Assembly: GCA_001599975.1 (NCBI GenBank)
Contig: BCIO01000006.1
Span: 362,650 to 426,649 of the forward strand
Direction: 5' to 3'
DNA: 64,000 nucleotides
Source: Cystobasidiopsis lactophilus
Lineage: Eukaryota > Basidiomycota > Agaricostilbomycetes > Agaricostilbales > Chionosphaeraceae
Shown: positions 33,288 to 44,470 of the stretch, one piece after another
How positions within the stretch are numbered: position 1 is the stretch's first letter
Layout: each line of letters opens with the position of its first letter
The notes under the pieces: generated by a model
Told to the model about the DNA's origin: nothing
Database searches by the model: none
Seen by the model: the letters and a program-made list of their open reading frames with translations, nothing else
Program-made: the position numbers and the translations under genes

Positions 33288-35554
33288 ATGGCTGCCACCT
33301 ACACCATGCCTGTTACCGAAGACGCGGGTCCGCAAAGTCGCTGGCAGCGCATCAAGAAGAAGGTGAGCAATGTTGCCTTTTCGCCACTCGGTTCGGCGCG
33401 GTGAATTTTTGGTCCGCACAGCTCGAAGTGCCCGAGACTGTCAACGGCGACGACGTGACCTACTTCAAGAACGATCAGTACACCAACAGAGATCTGATCC
33501 CTATCCCGCCGCATCGTCGAACCTACAAGGCCTGGGTTGGTGCCTTTCGCGTCGAAATCGGCAATTCACAAATTGACTTTTGCTTTCTCTCAGGCTTACT
33601 TCGGTTACTGGGTGCGTTGCATTTCATCACAGGTGTGCATGAGAGATGGCTAAACGGGCTTTCTCGAACAGGGTATCGCCGGATGCGAAATCTCGGGCTA
33701 CACTGTCGGCAGTTCGCTGCTCGCCTACGGCCTCACCGCCCGCCAAGCTATTGGCGCTCTTGTCGGTGGCTCCATCATCGTCGGTCTCCTGGCAGTTGTC
33801 GGCGGCTGGCTCGGCTCTAACCACCGTGTTGGCTTCACCGTCTTTTCCCGCGCCACTTGGGGGTAAGCATCTTATCGCAGTGTCTCTTGACGTTACTAAA
33901 CTCCTGCAACAGTATCCATGGCCAGTACTTCGCCATCTTCTGGAGTTGCTTCAGCGCTCTCTGGTTCTTCGGCACCCAGTCGTACTTGGGTGGCCAGGCC
34001 GTCGCCCTCGCTTTGTCTGCCCTGTCGCCCTCGTTCGCGCACTACAACACCTTCCCAGCCTCGTCGCACTTGCTCACCAAGGACTTCATCGGCTTGGTCA
34101 TCTGGTTCATCCTCTACGTGCCTTGCATCCTCGTCAGCCCGGAACGTCTACAGCATTTGTTCCGCTACGCCACTGTCGGCTTCTTGATGACCATCACTGG
34201 CATCTTGATCTGGTCCGTTCACAACGCTGGCGGTGCTGGACCCTTGTTCGAAGCCGGCAACACCTCGTCCTACAAGCCCGGCTGGAGTGTCCTCTTCGGC
34301 ATCACCAGTATCCTCGGCTCTTGGGGCGGCGGAACTCTGTCGCAGTCTGACTGGACCCGTTATGCCAAGACCCGAATGACCCCGGTCGGCGCCCAGCTGC
34401 TCGCTGCCCCCGTCTGCATTGTCGTGACTGCCTTGGTCGGGTTGTTCTCTACCTCCGCCGCCAGCAGTGTTCTTGGCATGCCAGCCTCCGGTCTTTGGGT
34501 GGGTTGTCTTCCTCTGATCTACAAATTGCACCAACTGACGCGCATGCGCTTCTACAGAACCCTGTCGTCCTTCTCCAGAAGATGCAGGTGCACTACGAGT
34601 TCTCCTCGTCCATCCGTGCCGCCACTTTCTTTGCTGGCTGTGCTCTTGCCTTCGATCAGCTTTGCGTGCGTGCAACCCTTCGTATACCTCCTTGACTCCA
34701 TTGACCTTATCCACTAACAGGTTGATATTCAAATGAACGCCATCAAGGATGGCATGAACATGGCCGGTTGCTTCCCCAAGTACATCAACATTCGCCGCGG
34801 CGCCTACATCCTCGCTATCATGGGCGTCTGCACCAACCCTTGGCAAATCCTGAACAACGCTTCCACCTTCTTGACCGTCATCTCGAGCTTGGGAATGTTC
34901 CACGGCCCTTTGAGTACGTTCTCCTGCCTCCCTTCCTCGTCTGAGCTTGGCTGATGTCTCTTCTACACAGCCGGTATCATGTTTTGTGACTATTTTCTCG
35001 TGAAGAAGCGTATGATCAAGATGGAAGATTGCTACCGAGTGAAGTCTCCCGAAGGAGTGCGAACTATCTACTGTGAGCCATCCTTCCTTGTGTCAGCCGC
35101 CTCAAGTCCTAATCAATCCTCCTTGCAGGGTACAATGGTGGACACAACGCCCGTGCCTACATCGCCTGGTTCATGGCCGTCTGGCCGAACTTCCCCGGCT
35201 TTGTTTACAAGCTTACGAAGAGCACCCATGGCGGCGCCTGGTCTAAGATCTTCTCCATGGCTTGGTTCATGGGCTTCTCGGTGGCATTGTGAGTCCTAGC
35301 AATTCGCCACTCGGTGCTCGCCAACAAAATACTAACGTTTACTCAGTGTCACCTTTTACGTCCTCAACCTCGTGTGGCCCGCTGGCAACACTGGCGTCGG
35401 TGTTACTCAGTGCGATGACGAGAACCCTATCGGCAATCTCAACATTGGCGCCGGAGAGGTCGTGCAAAGTGTCCAAGAGGTCGAGAAGGAGAGGGACCAG
35501 ACGTCCTCTATTCCCTCCTCTCAAGAGGACGAGAAGCTTCAGGTGAAGGTTTAA
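33288..35554 (+). CDS. NCS1-family nucleobase/hydantoin/allantoin:cation symporter (Fur type)
   Basis: Twelve-helix plasma-membrane permease of the NCS1 family, which carries uracil, allantoin, hydantoins, cytosine/purines or thiamine-like compounds. The start at 33288 reads MAATYTMPVTEDAGPQSRWQ. A first intron (33363-33419) leads to VPETVNGDDVTYFKNDQYTN and the family block NRDLIPIPPHRRTYKAWAYF. Further blocks are GYTVGSSLLAYGLTARQAIG, GFTVFSRATWG spliced to IHGQYFAIFWSCFSALWFFG, and SWGGGTLSQSDWTRYAKT. NAIKDGMNMAGCFPKYINIR, typical of the Fur subgroup, and NPWQILNNASTFLTVISSLG follow. A hydrophilic C-tail ends QEDEKLQVKV at 35554. It is convergent with the hydantoinase gene, a pairing that suggests uptake and cleavage of the same heterocycle. 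The exact substrate cannot be read from sequence. Confidence 0.9.
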
Positions 35555-35923
35555 TGGTGGGGTAGAAAAGGAGTGGATTGTACTTGAGAGCTAGTCGTTG
35601 ATATTAGAGGCGAATGCCAATCAACTTATTACTGTACTTTCGCAAGCTGTCGCTGATAAACAACCTTCCTTGCCCAAAACTTATGCTCGTGCCAAAATAA
35701 GGGAGTCCAAAACAGAGTGCCAAAATAAGGGAGTCCAAAATAGGGATAAGTGGTAAAGTGAAGATGCAAAAGTCTAAAGTGCAAGTCTATGGATCTGTCT
35801 AACGCAAGAGAATACAACGTCCCGCAAGAATCGATACAGGGAGCACGAATCACACTGTTGAGCAGCTCTTGCTTGCCGGGGCAGTGCCGTATTCCTGTGC
35901 GGCTTGTAAGACGAAGCGCCCTT
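35555..35923. other. Intergenic 3'-3' region between permease and hydantoinase
   Basis: 369 nt between two convergent stops. It contains a 24-nt direct repeat (listed separately). A small extra terminal exon of the hydantoinase gene cannot be ruled out. Confidence 0.5.
35689..35740. repeat. 24-nt direct repeat, two copies, 28-nt period
   Basis: Two identical copies of a 24-nt unit beginning GTGCCAAAATAAGG, at 35689-35712 and 35717-35740, separated by 4 nt. They lie in the shared 3' region of the permease and hydantoinase genes. Confidence 0.9.
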
Positions 35924-38900
35924 TTAGACGATGACCGCCACACTCACCTCGATGACAGATCTTGGCTTGACATACACACCCAGCGGCTCATCTACGATGC
36001 AAGTTTTAGTACGTTCACAAGGAGATGGAGAGAGAGCGGCCGCACAGTCATGCTCATAGCCAAAAGCTTTCGCGTCCCCGATCTTGAGACCGCGAGGAGT
36101 GGTCCACTGAGGTGCAGCCGTGACGCCCAAGACGGTAGCGCGTAAACCGTACTTGTAGTCCTGAGTGCCGAGAGCATTGCCTGTTTGTGCGTCCAATACC
36201 ATGATCAAGTCGGGCACAGTAGCGATGATCTTCGATGGGCCCGATGCCGGAAAGTGCTCGGCATATCTGAGCGAGCGATAGTGTCAACACTTGAAAGAGA
36301 ACGCATCCGACAGGAAGACGAACAGGTTCTCGTTCTTAAAAGGGATGGTGAGGTGACCCGTGAACTTGCTGTTGTCCTCGGATTTGGCCTCCTCTTCGGT
36401 CTGCTCCGCCGACGAGAGTGCTTGAATCGTGACGGCACCGACAGCCTAAAGCGCGTGGTCAGGCCTCTGCGACAAACGATCTATTCGGCGGGCTTACATG
36501 GCCCTTGAATGTTCTGGACGACAAACGTTGAGAGAGAGAAAGCATGCGAGAGTCCATTGACCGCACTCACTTTCGTTCAACGTTGATGATCTTTCCGCTG
36601 AACAGGACGCGGCCCGTCTTCGTGCCACCAAGATGATCAATGATAATGTTGCCAATGTTAGCCAGATCGTGGCGACGAGTGGCCAGCTTGACAGCCCGTC
36701 CAATGCGCCAGGCCAGAGACACAGTGTTCTGGATGCCAGCCTTGCGGCAGAAGTCAGCCCTCAGAGGCGCGACGGCATGGCCAACGCGAGTTCCCATCTC
36801 GGTACACGCTGTGTTCCGCTTTGTTTGAGGCAAGAAAGGCACCCAGAACGAACAAGAGGACTCACCAGTCCTGATGACCTTGTCGACATCCTTATCGGAT
36901 CGTGCACGAGTCATGAAGAGGATATTGCCGTTCTCGTGGCCATCTGCGATGGCAGCCGGGAGGAGGTACTTGCAGCTGTCGGTTTCATCGAGGACGTTGG
37001 GAGTGACCTGCCAGGCGGTCTGCAGGCACTCGACTCAATTGTGATAGGAGGGACATCTTCAGATCACGCACCGGGTAGGCTCGGCCCATAAAGTCAAGGT
37101 CAACAACAGGCTTGTTGAAAGTGCCGCTGGCGCCCAAAAGAAGGTTGATGATACCGTTCTGGCCGCCAATCTCCACCGCTGCGAAGGCATCGGCTTCGAC
37201 GCCCATGAATTTGAATAACGCTCGAGTGGCATCGCGATACTCCGTGCCGTTCATGCGCTCGGAGCCAACTTCGGGTCTGCAAGATATCATCAACATTGTC
37301 GATACGTTTGGAAGAAATGGCCTACGATCCGAGACCGCCACCCCAGCCACTGACGCGAAGTGTGAGCTACACAAGGCCCTCCAAGGCAGCAGTGGGTATT
37401 GGCTCACATCAAGGCATCATCCTTCAAGCTGGAGATATCGACAACACGCAGGATTTCGCCCTTGCGAAGGAGCTCCCGCAAAGCCAGGTAGACGTGAATG
37501 GGCGAAGATCCGCCGCCCGTGCCGAGAATGAAGCAGCCAGTGGCGATCCACTCCAAGTCGTCTTCGCTCAAAAGCCATTCGCCGTTGACCACGTTGGGCC
37601 GGTAGGCTTCGATATCTTCGCCCGTGAGTAGCTTGCTCTCTTGCGAAGGCAAAGCCGGAACGAAGGTCGGCACGGGATCGACAGTCTCTTCAACGGTGAT
37701 GGCTTCCTTCACAGGTCCGGCGGAGGCTTTGCCGAAGCCAGCCCATTCGCCAGCCGCTTTGACATAGAAACGGCAAACACCGGTCGAGTAGGCGATGGGA
37801 ACTGTCCCATGTCCTCAGCATTGGCCGTGGGTTGCTAGCTGCAAAGCTATCACTCACTCGCTTCCGACTCAACGATGATGACAGTGTCTGGATCTGCACC
37901 AGCGTCGACAGCACGCTTGATGGCGCGCTGCTCCACCAGCTTGCTCATCTCCTTGGTGGTGATGTTGGTGATGTCCTCAAAGGAGTCGACAATGCCGGCA
38001 ATCTGGGCGATGGCGGCGCCGACTGCGTTTGCGACTTCAAAATGCGGAAAGCGGTGGACTTTGCTGACGCCTTGAAGCTGGTCAGGGAGGATGATCGAGC
38101 CGCCACCGACGAGGTAGACGGGCACGTCGGCGGCCGACGTCTTCATGGCATCCAGAGTTGATTCCAGCATGCGCTTGATTTCAGCTTGGGCGTCTGAAAT
38201 GAGAGTTGAGTCCAAGTGAGTAACGCGGGACGCATCTCCCACGTCTTTGGCCGAGCCGCTGGCCACAACAATGTCGGTTGTGGTGAGAGTGGAGCCGCCA
38301 AAGCTAAGAACACGGCTAAGCCGTCGAGCAAGCTCAGGTACATATCCTGTACTCACCATAGCCCTTCTTCGATCAAGCGGTAGCCCGTCGACTTGGGTCC
38401 CACTTTGACCTTGCCGCCCTCGGATGTAACGAGCGAGCCGCCGCCAAGACCGATGCTATAAAGCAAATGAGTTCATTGAGCTACAGATCTACACAATTGA
38501 GGCGCACCTTGTCACATGAGGCATAGAGAAACTGGTAGACCGAGGTAAGCGCAGAAGACTGGCTTCGCCAGCGGGACGACTTACTTGAGGCGAACGTCGC
38601 ACAAGGTCACGAAGGATCCGGCTTGGCGCGGGAATCCACTGGGGAGAAGCATGCCCACTTCTGTCGTGGTTCCTCCGACATCAACCACAAGAGCTGATTT
38701 GCCTTCGGTGGCACCAGACGAAAGGGCGGCCAAGTAAGCGGCGCCTCGCATGGAGTTGGTGGGTCCAGAGCTGAAGGTGCGGATGGGGAGCTTGGATGCC
38801 TGCTCGCACGTCAAAAGAGTGCCATCGTTGCTCGTGATGCTGGACGTTCAATCAGCCGAGGTCAAGGATGGGCTACTATTGGACCTCACAAGACGGGGCA

Positions 38901-39819
38901 CTTCAAGTTTAGAGCAGCTGCGGCGACTTCAAAGCCTTGGACAGTTTTGCGGGCGAACCGAAGCAAAGAGGCATTCAAGATGGCGGCATTTTCGCGGGCC
39001 AGCATTCCGATGTTGGCAATGTTCTTCGAGCAGACCGTCCTAGCGCCAGGAACCAGATCTAAGATGATCTTCTCGACCTGCTCCTCCTGTAGGGTGTCGA
39101 AGTCGATGGGGGCGAACACGCCGACAATGGCCACCGCGCGGATGCCCTATTCGTCATGTCAGCGCTTTGCCGACTGGACTGGCGGGAAACATCACCTACA
39201 GCAGCCTTGATTTGAGCAGCCGCAGCCTCCACTTCTCTAACATTGATGGGGCAAATCTCGGATCCGTCAATTTGGAGGCCACTGTTTGAAGGGACCAATG
39301 ATTAGACGAAAGTTTTGAAATTACCAAGGCTGGCAAGATTGCCTACCCGTCTATGGTGAAAGTTGGGCCCTCAGTGACTGTAGAACACGCTCAGATTGAC
39401 AGAACACGCAGAAGGGCAAGGGCTCTTACTAGTCCGGAGATCGAGTGGAAAGGCAGAAAACGGGGGCGTTGCTCTCGTGAAGGGCCCGCAGAGGCGGATG
39501 ACGGCCACCCTGTCGAGACGGCTGGCATCCTTCTCAATCAAGGCGTTGACAAAGTGCGTCGTGCCGATGGATAGCGCTTTCACCACGGAAACGTCGTCGA
39601 GGCTGGCGAGAACGTTCTTCATGGCGGCCTGAACGCCATTGGTGACCTCCGGCGTCGTTGGTGACTTGAAAGAGGCCAAGACCTTCTTGGTAGTGCGGTC
39701 CAGCAGCACGGCGTCCGTGTTGGAGCCGCCGACGTCGATTCCTGCGCAGTTTGTCCATTTCTGAGCCCCGGTCTGCACAGATTGATCCCGGACGTTTAGA
39801 ACGCACCTGCTACGATCAT
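35924..39819 (-). CDS. Hydantoinase/oxoprolinase (HyuA-like) fused to DUF917
   Basis: Large (about 1000-residue) ASKHA-fold hydrolase that opens hydantoin, oxoproline or similar rings, fused to a C-terminal DUF917 domain as in many fungal homologs. The start at 39819 (MIVA) is spliced to GIDVGGSNTDAVLLDRTTKK, the nucleotide-binding N-motif. Then come SIGTTHFVNALIEKDASRLD, VREVEAAAAQIKAA, VAIVGVFAPIDFDTLQEEQV and RTFSSGPTNSMRGAAYLAAL. ALVVDVGGTTTEVGMLLPSG, IGLGGGSLVTSEGGKVKVGP and PVYLVGGGSIILPDQLQGVS follow. DUF917 begins near 37560 with IATGCFILGTGGGSSPIHVY, followed by GGQNGIINLLLGASGTFNKP, MGTRVGHAVAPL and GHLTIPFKNENLFVFL. The frame ends at 35924 after YVKPRSVIE; a gtgagt follows directly, so a short last exon further downstream is possible. 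Confidence 0.88.
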
Positions 39820-41346
39820 TGTGCGTTTGTGGTGTGCAGAAGGGGGCTGTAGGGGCGGAACATTAGAGAGGATTTTCGCTTGCCAGGTGCCCGGTGGGTG
39901 CGTCGACCCTATCGGTGGCTCTCTTGCGCGCCAGTTTGGTGGGTTTCTGGAGCGGTGGGCTCTCTGCGCATGTTGGCTTGGCAGCAGTCGTGAAGAGTCG
40001 GCTCGATAATCACTTGTTATTCGGGTGGCAGGCGAGACCGCGAGGCGGTGGGTGAGCGCTCGAGTGGTGAAATTCGCAGGGCATGGTGTTTGGCCATGGA
40101 CGGCGACTTGCAGGTTCAATGTGTGCCTTCATTGATATTTGCAGCGAGTTACTATTGGTCTGATATGCTGGAGACGCGCCAATGAAGGTCGCGGCGTAGC
40201 CTACAATCCACAGAAGGCGACGAAGAATGAATCGACTCGCAGGACCACGGACGAAATCTGGCTTTGACTGATGCGAATGGCCCTATCTGAGCTTTGCTGT
40301 GTCCTCGTGACTGTCCTGCAGTGTCTTAGACCGAGCTTGCCTTGCGGCGTCAGCGATTGGGACCTTTTTCGGGATGACTTCGGGTTGCTCATGGCTCCCG
40401 TCTGCCTTTGCTTGCTGCTTTGCTTGGATCACTGGTCGTGGTCTCGACTGCTGTGAGCTGCCTGCTGCGATGGACGAAAGCGCATGGCTTCGTCTGGGAG
40501 GAATTCCACCTTGGCCACCACCACCTCGACCTCGTCGACCTATCTCGGCTGGTGCTGGCACTCTTACCTACCTATCATACCTTTTCATGATGATATCAAG
40601 CAGCTTTGTGGTTTTGGACCGAGCCTCTACAAGGTCAACTCTTTGACGGGATCAGAACATACATTGAGCGTGTGTGTGATGCGACACCTTCTCTCGGGCG
40701 GCTGTACCGAGCCATAAGCTGTACCACTCTGTACATTTAGTGCTCAATACGCTTTGAAGAACGTGGGATGCTTTTTCTATGCTGTCGCGTGCGGTTTCGT
40801 GTGCCGGTTGTCCATTTGCCTTCGCCAGGTTCAAGCCCACTAAAGCCACAAAGACCCAGCCCGAACCCAACCCACTATCACCAAATAGGCAATAGCAACA
40901 GAGAATGTCGAAGGCGACATCTACACAGCTCAATGGCCATGGTGGCGAGTCACCAACTCCAATCTGTGCACCTTCCCTCCCAGTTTCCAAGCTCGTCCTT
41001 GTCAGCAGTTCGCAAGCTTCCAGCTAGAAACACTCTGAAGGTTGCACCGATGATGCTGACAAATGGAGGCAATCCAGCCAGTGTCGTCTGACTGTCGATT
41101 TCGGTGGTGGACAGTCGGAGGACCCGCAAAGCTTTCGTCGGGCTGCAAAGATGACATTGTATAGTAGACCGAATCCAAACTAGCGAGCCAAACGCCCTCG
41201 TGCCTCGAACTAAAAGGTGCCCACCCCGCACTGCCTGAATCTCATCTCAGCGGGCCCACTGTTCTCCCTTGCTTTTTGCCTTTCGCCAGCCAACTTCAGT
41301 CCGGCTTCAAAGGATGTGGCCCCCCATTGTGTAGTAGCCAGGACAA
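39820..41346. other. Gene-poor stretch of about 1.5 kb
   Basis: Between the hydantoinase start and the Reg1-like gene start. Apart from one weak minus-strand candidate (40283-41157), I find no supported coding region, RNA or mobile element. Confidence 0.45.
40283..41157 (-). CDS. Weak candidate: uncharacterised small multi-exon gene
   Basis: Possible minus-strand gene. An ATG at 41157 reads MSSLQPDESFAGPPTVHHRN. Later pieces are ALVGLNLAKANGQPAHETAR, a helix-like VEARSKTTKLLDIIMKR near 40600, and a Gly/Arg-rich tail (AEIGRRGRGGGGQGGIPPRR) ending at 40283. The helix and the basic tail look protein-like, but I could not join them with convincing splice sites and do not recognise a family. It may equally be chance open frame. 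Confidence 0.25.
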
Positions 41347-44181
41347 ATGGCAGCGACCTCTGTTATTGCCAGGGCCCACCCAGGGCACCTGCCGGACGAA
41401 GTCGTGGCTGAGCGCTTTGTTTCGCCGGCCTCTTCCAGCTCGAGCTCTGGGGCCACGACGCCCAGCGCCGGTGTCATCCCTGCATATGTTTGCTCCGCTC
41501 TCAGGTTATCTTGGTTGCCCACGAATGCTCACATCGGCGTGCCCTCCAGCCTTATAACACGCAACTCGTTCCGTTCCTCTCGCCAGGGGTGCACGGAGTC
41601 ACCCCAGACGACTCGGGTTCGTCGCCCGCCTTTGACTCTGGTTCTTTGTGCGGAGAACTCATCCACCAGCTGGATGAACAGAGGTCCAGCACAACCTGCC
41701 AAAAGTCCAGGTCGATTATTTGAGCCATGTGAGTGGCTCCACGCCCTTCGGCGTCCCTCCCAAGGCTCCCTGAGTCCTCAAACCTCGCTGGACCCTACAG
41801 GATTGGACTGAACAAGAAGTGTGGTCAAGCTGGAGGCAGACGACCAAGCACAAGTCGAGCATCGTGAACGGGCTGCGGCTCGAGAACGCAAGGTTCGTCC
41901 CGCCCTTTCCGTCCGTCCAGGAACAGCGTCTTACTGCGTGTGCACACAGCTGGCGGACGTGGAACAAGCAGCGCAACAACCTGAAGACGGTCAGCCCGGA
42001 GACGCTCAATTGGTGCGTTTTGATCTCAACCTCTGGGCTGCCAAGCGTGTGCAAGGAGCTAACGGGCCACCGGTGACTGCGAACAGGCTAAAAGATTCAG
42101 ATGTGACATGGCTGTACGGGCCGCTGCACACGGGCGAGAGCGACCTCTACCCGGAGCACAAGGCCTCAAAGGCGGAAGATCGACTGGGTCTCGACTCGCA
42201 AGTCGGCCCTCGCTCGCCTCCTTCCGGCTCTTCCAAAGCCGCCATATCCAAGGGCAAGGCCCCAGTGGTCAAAAAGGCGCTCAGCAAGAGCCAGCTCAAA
42301 CCGACCAAGCCCATCCTCAAATACCGATCTCTCTCCGACATCCTCACCGTTCCGCACCTCAAGGACGTCAGGCACTCTTCTGACCTGACTGCATCCGACC
42401 TGGAAAGCCCGGATGAATCGGGCTCCAACTCGGCTAGCGAGCACCCCCATCGTCGCGCCACCGTCAGCCCTCCGGCCGGCGATGAGACATCCGAGACGGA
42501 CGGAGGGGCGGCCAGCGAGAGTGATGCCACCAACGGGCGGCGGCGGCACATCGCCTTCAGCAATCGGGTGGAGCAGTGCATTGCGGTGGACTCGGACGAG
42601 GACCGCCAGCGGTACGAGCAGTCGACGGCGGCCTCTACCAAAGCCAAGTTTGGGTCCCGGCTGTCGCGGGCCAAGAACCGACAGACATCCTACTTCCAGC
42701 AGTCTGACAGCGACGAATCAGACGAGGAGAGCAGCTCGCCGTCAGAGGATGAAGAGGACGAAGGTCTCACTTTTGGCACTCGCCACCACCACCACCACCA
42801 TCACCCACCGCCAGCAGCAGCCACAGCACGCTCGCCGAACTTATATCAATATGGCGGCTATGCCGCCCATTCAGCATTAAAGTCATCGATTCCCTCGTCA
42901 CCGAGCAATTCCACCCTCACCTCGGCGGCATCACCTCCACACCACTTTACCATCGCCAAGCTAGCACCGACGCATCTGAAAAATTCAGAGTTGCTGCCTT
43001 CGCCTAGCCCTGCCGTTGTGTTCTCGCCGCAGAGCAAGCAGATCCCCCTGCCCGCCGACTCGGACGACGACTCGCTGGGATCGGGCAAAGAGGAGGAGGC
43101 TGCACCCCCAAACCCTTTCCCAGCGCACCTGATGTCCCACAAAGGCCCCGCCTCGCCCCAGTTCTACGTGGAAGAGGAGGAGTTCTCGTCGACCAACACC
43201 GCCCTGTACGATGCTTCGGGCGGCATCTCCACCAGCGCGGCCGACTACGGCTTCAGCGACGACTACCAAGCGTCCTCGTCGATGTATGCGAGCTACGACC
43301 CGGTCCCGAAAGGGCACTTTGCGGCGCAATCGCAGAAGAGCCACACTCCGGAGGCGCCTTCCCCTACTCTGGGCAAAGCGCCGCTTCCCTCGCCCACGGC
43401 TACGGTCAAGCCGACTCGCTCCATCCTCAAAGCCAGGCCGGCTTCCTCTGGCCCTTCCTCCGATTCCTCCAACCCACCATCCGGTTCCACCTCGCCCGTG
43501 CTGCCATCGCCATCGACACCGGCTGTTGTGGCGCCTAGATCGCCACGGTCCGATGAAGAAGAGACCAGAGGGAGATCGCTCAGCCGGGGCTCGTCGTCCA
43601 GCAGCCTGGAAGCGCGCTCGGCCAGCCGGGTTTCGACGTCAGGCGGATCGTCCAGCGAGCGGCTCCGGCAGGCGGGCTCCGGCGGCGGCGGCGGCGGGAC
43701 GAACAAAGCGTTCGATTCGTCCGCCTCGTCCTCAGAAGACAACCTGGTCGAGTCGGGAAAAGGCTCGGGTGAGAATTCAAGGCGTCTGAACTCTCACCCA
43801 TTCTCCCAAAGCCGCCCTTCCCATGACGCCAACCCCACCGCTTCCGCCTCCTCCTCGACCACCTCCCTACCCTTGCAAAGCCGGCCCCGAGGCCGCGGGA
43901 GGAGCGACAACGACTCCTACGACTCGGAGCACCTGTTTCACTTTTCGCATTCCGACGACGCCGCGCCCGGGCTCGTCTCTGATGTTATCGCTATGTCCTT
44001 TGACGTCGTGCGTTCCCTTGCCTCTAGCTACTCTGTTTATGCAGAAGCTGACGTTGCTTTGGGGAGCTCACAGGTAGAGGCTGTTTATAACGTTGGCTGG
44101 TCGCTCTTCAGAAGGCGGTCGTCAGCGCGTACCACCACACCCAGCACCAGCACCGGTAAATCTACAAGATCCAGCAAGTAA
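41347..44181 (+). CDS. Reg1/Mig-pathway type PP1 regulatory protein with DUF1752 (areA GATA-like) domain
   Basis: Regulatory subunit that targets the Glc7/PP1 phosphatase, by family similarity to yeast Reg1 (glucose repression). The start at 41347 gives MAATSVIARAHPGHLPDEVV. Spliced exons give the family hallmark VQVDYLSH joined to DWTEQEVWSSWRQTTKHK, then IVNGLRLENA with WRTWNKQRNNLKTVSPETLN. An intron at about 42019 joins W to LKDSDVTWLYGPLH. KPILKYRSLSDIL is next. The PP1-binding-type motif HIAFSNRVEQCIAVD is followed by long disordered Ser/Pro/acidic regions, a His-rich run at about 42783 and several SILK motifs. The C-terminal FNVGW-like helix (AVYNVGWSLFRRR) follows an intron at 44010-44071, and the stop is at 44181. 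The first exon junctions (41480-41680) are less certain. Confidence 0.85.
42783..42808. repeat. CAC/CAT run coding poly-His
   Basis: Trinucleotide run encoding eight consecutive His inside a low-complexity, likely disordered part of the Reg1-like protein. Confidence 0.8.
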
Positions 44182-44470
44182 CCCAAAGAACTTCCACTGC
44201 CCCTCTCTATATCTGTCGCCGCCTCTCCTGCCCGTCCTTGTAATGCTTTCTCCCCCCTTGTCCACCAAAGTTCTGTCTCTCTCGGGGGCCGGTCCTTTTT
44301 ATAAAAAGCAAGACTTCTTTCTTTCTCTAGCTGCATTCTCTTAACCCCTCATTACATCTCATCGTTCCGACTGTGGCTCAGCGAAGGTGGACCAAGAAAT
44401 TGCAAGTACAACACGATCACCCCCGTCTTTTGACAGCAAACTTTCTACAAAGGGGTCAAGAGCGATCCAA

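Noticed and set aside
29382-39819. Calling the M20 enzyme the HyuC N-carbamoylase partner of the hydantoinase
   Set aside because: Its DALPKIGHGCGH and KTAHAAVSPW motifs fit PM20D2/AbgB-like amidohydrolases better; the two genes are also separated by the SDR and permease genes.
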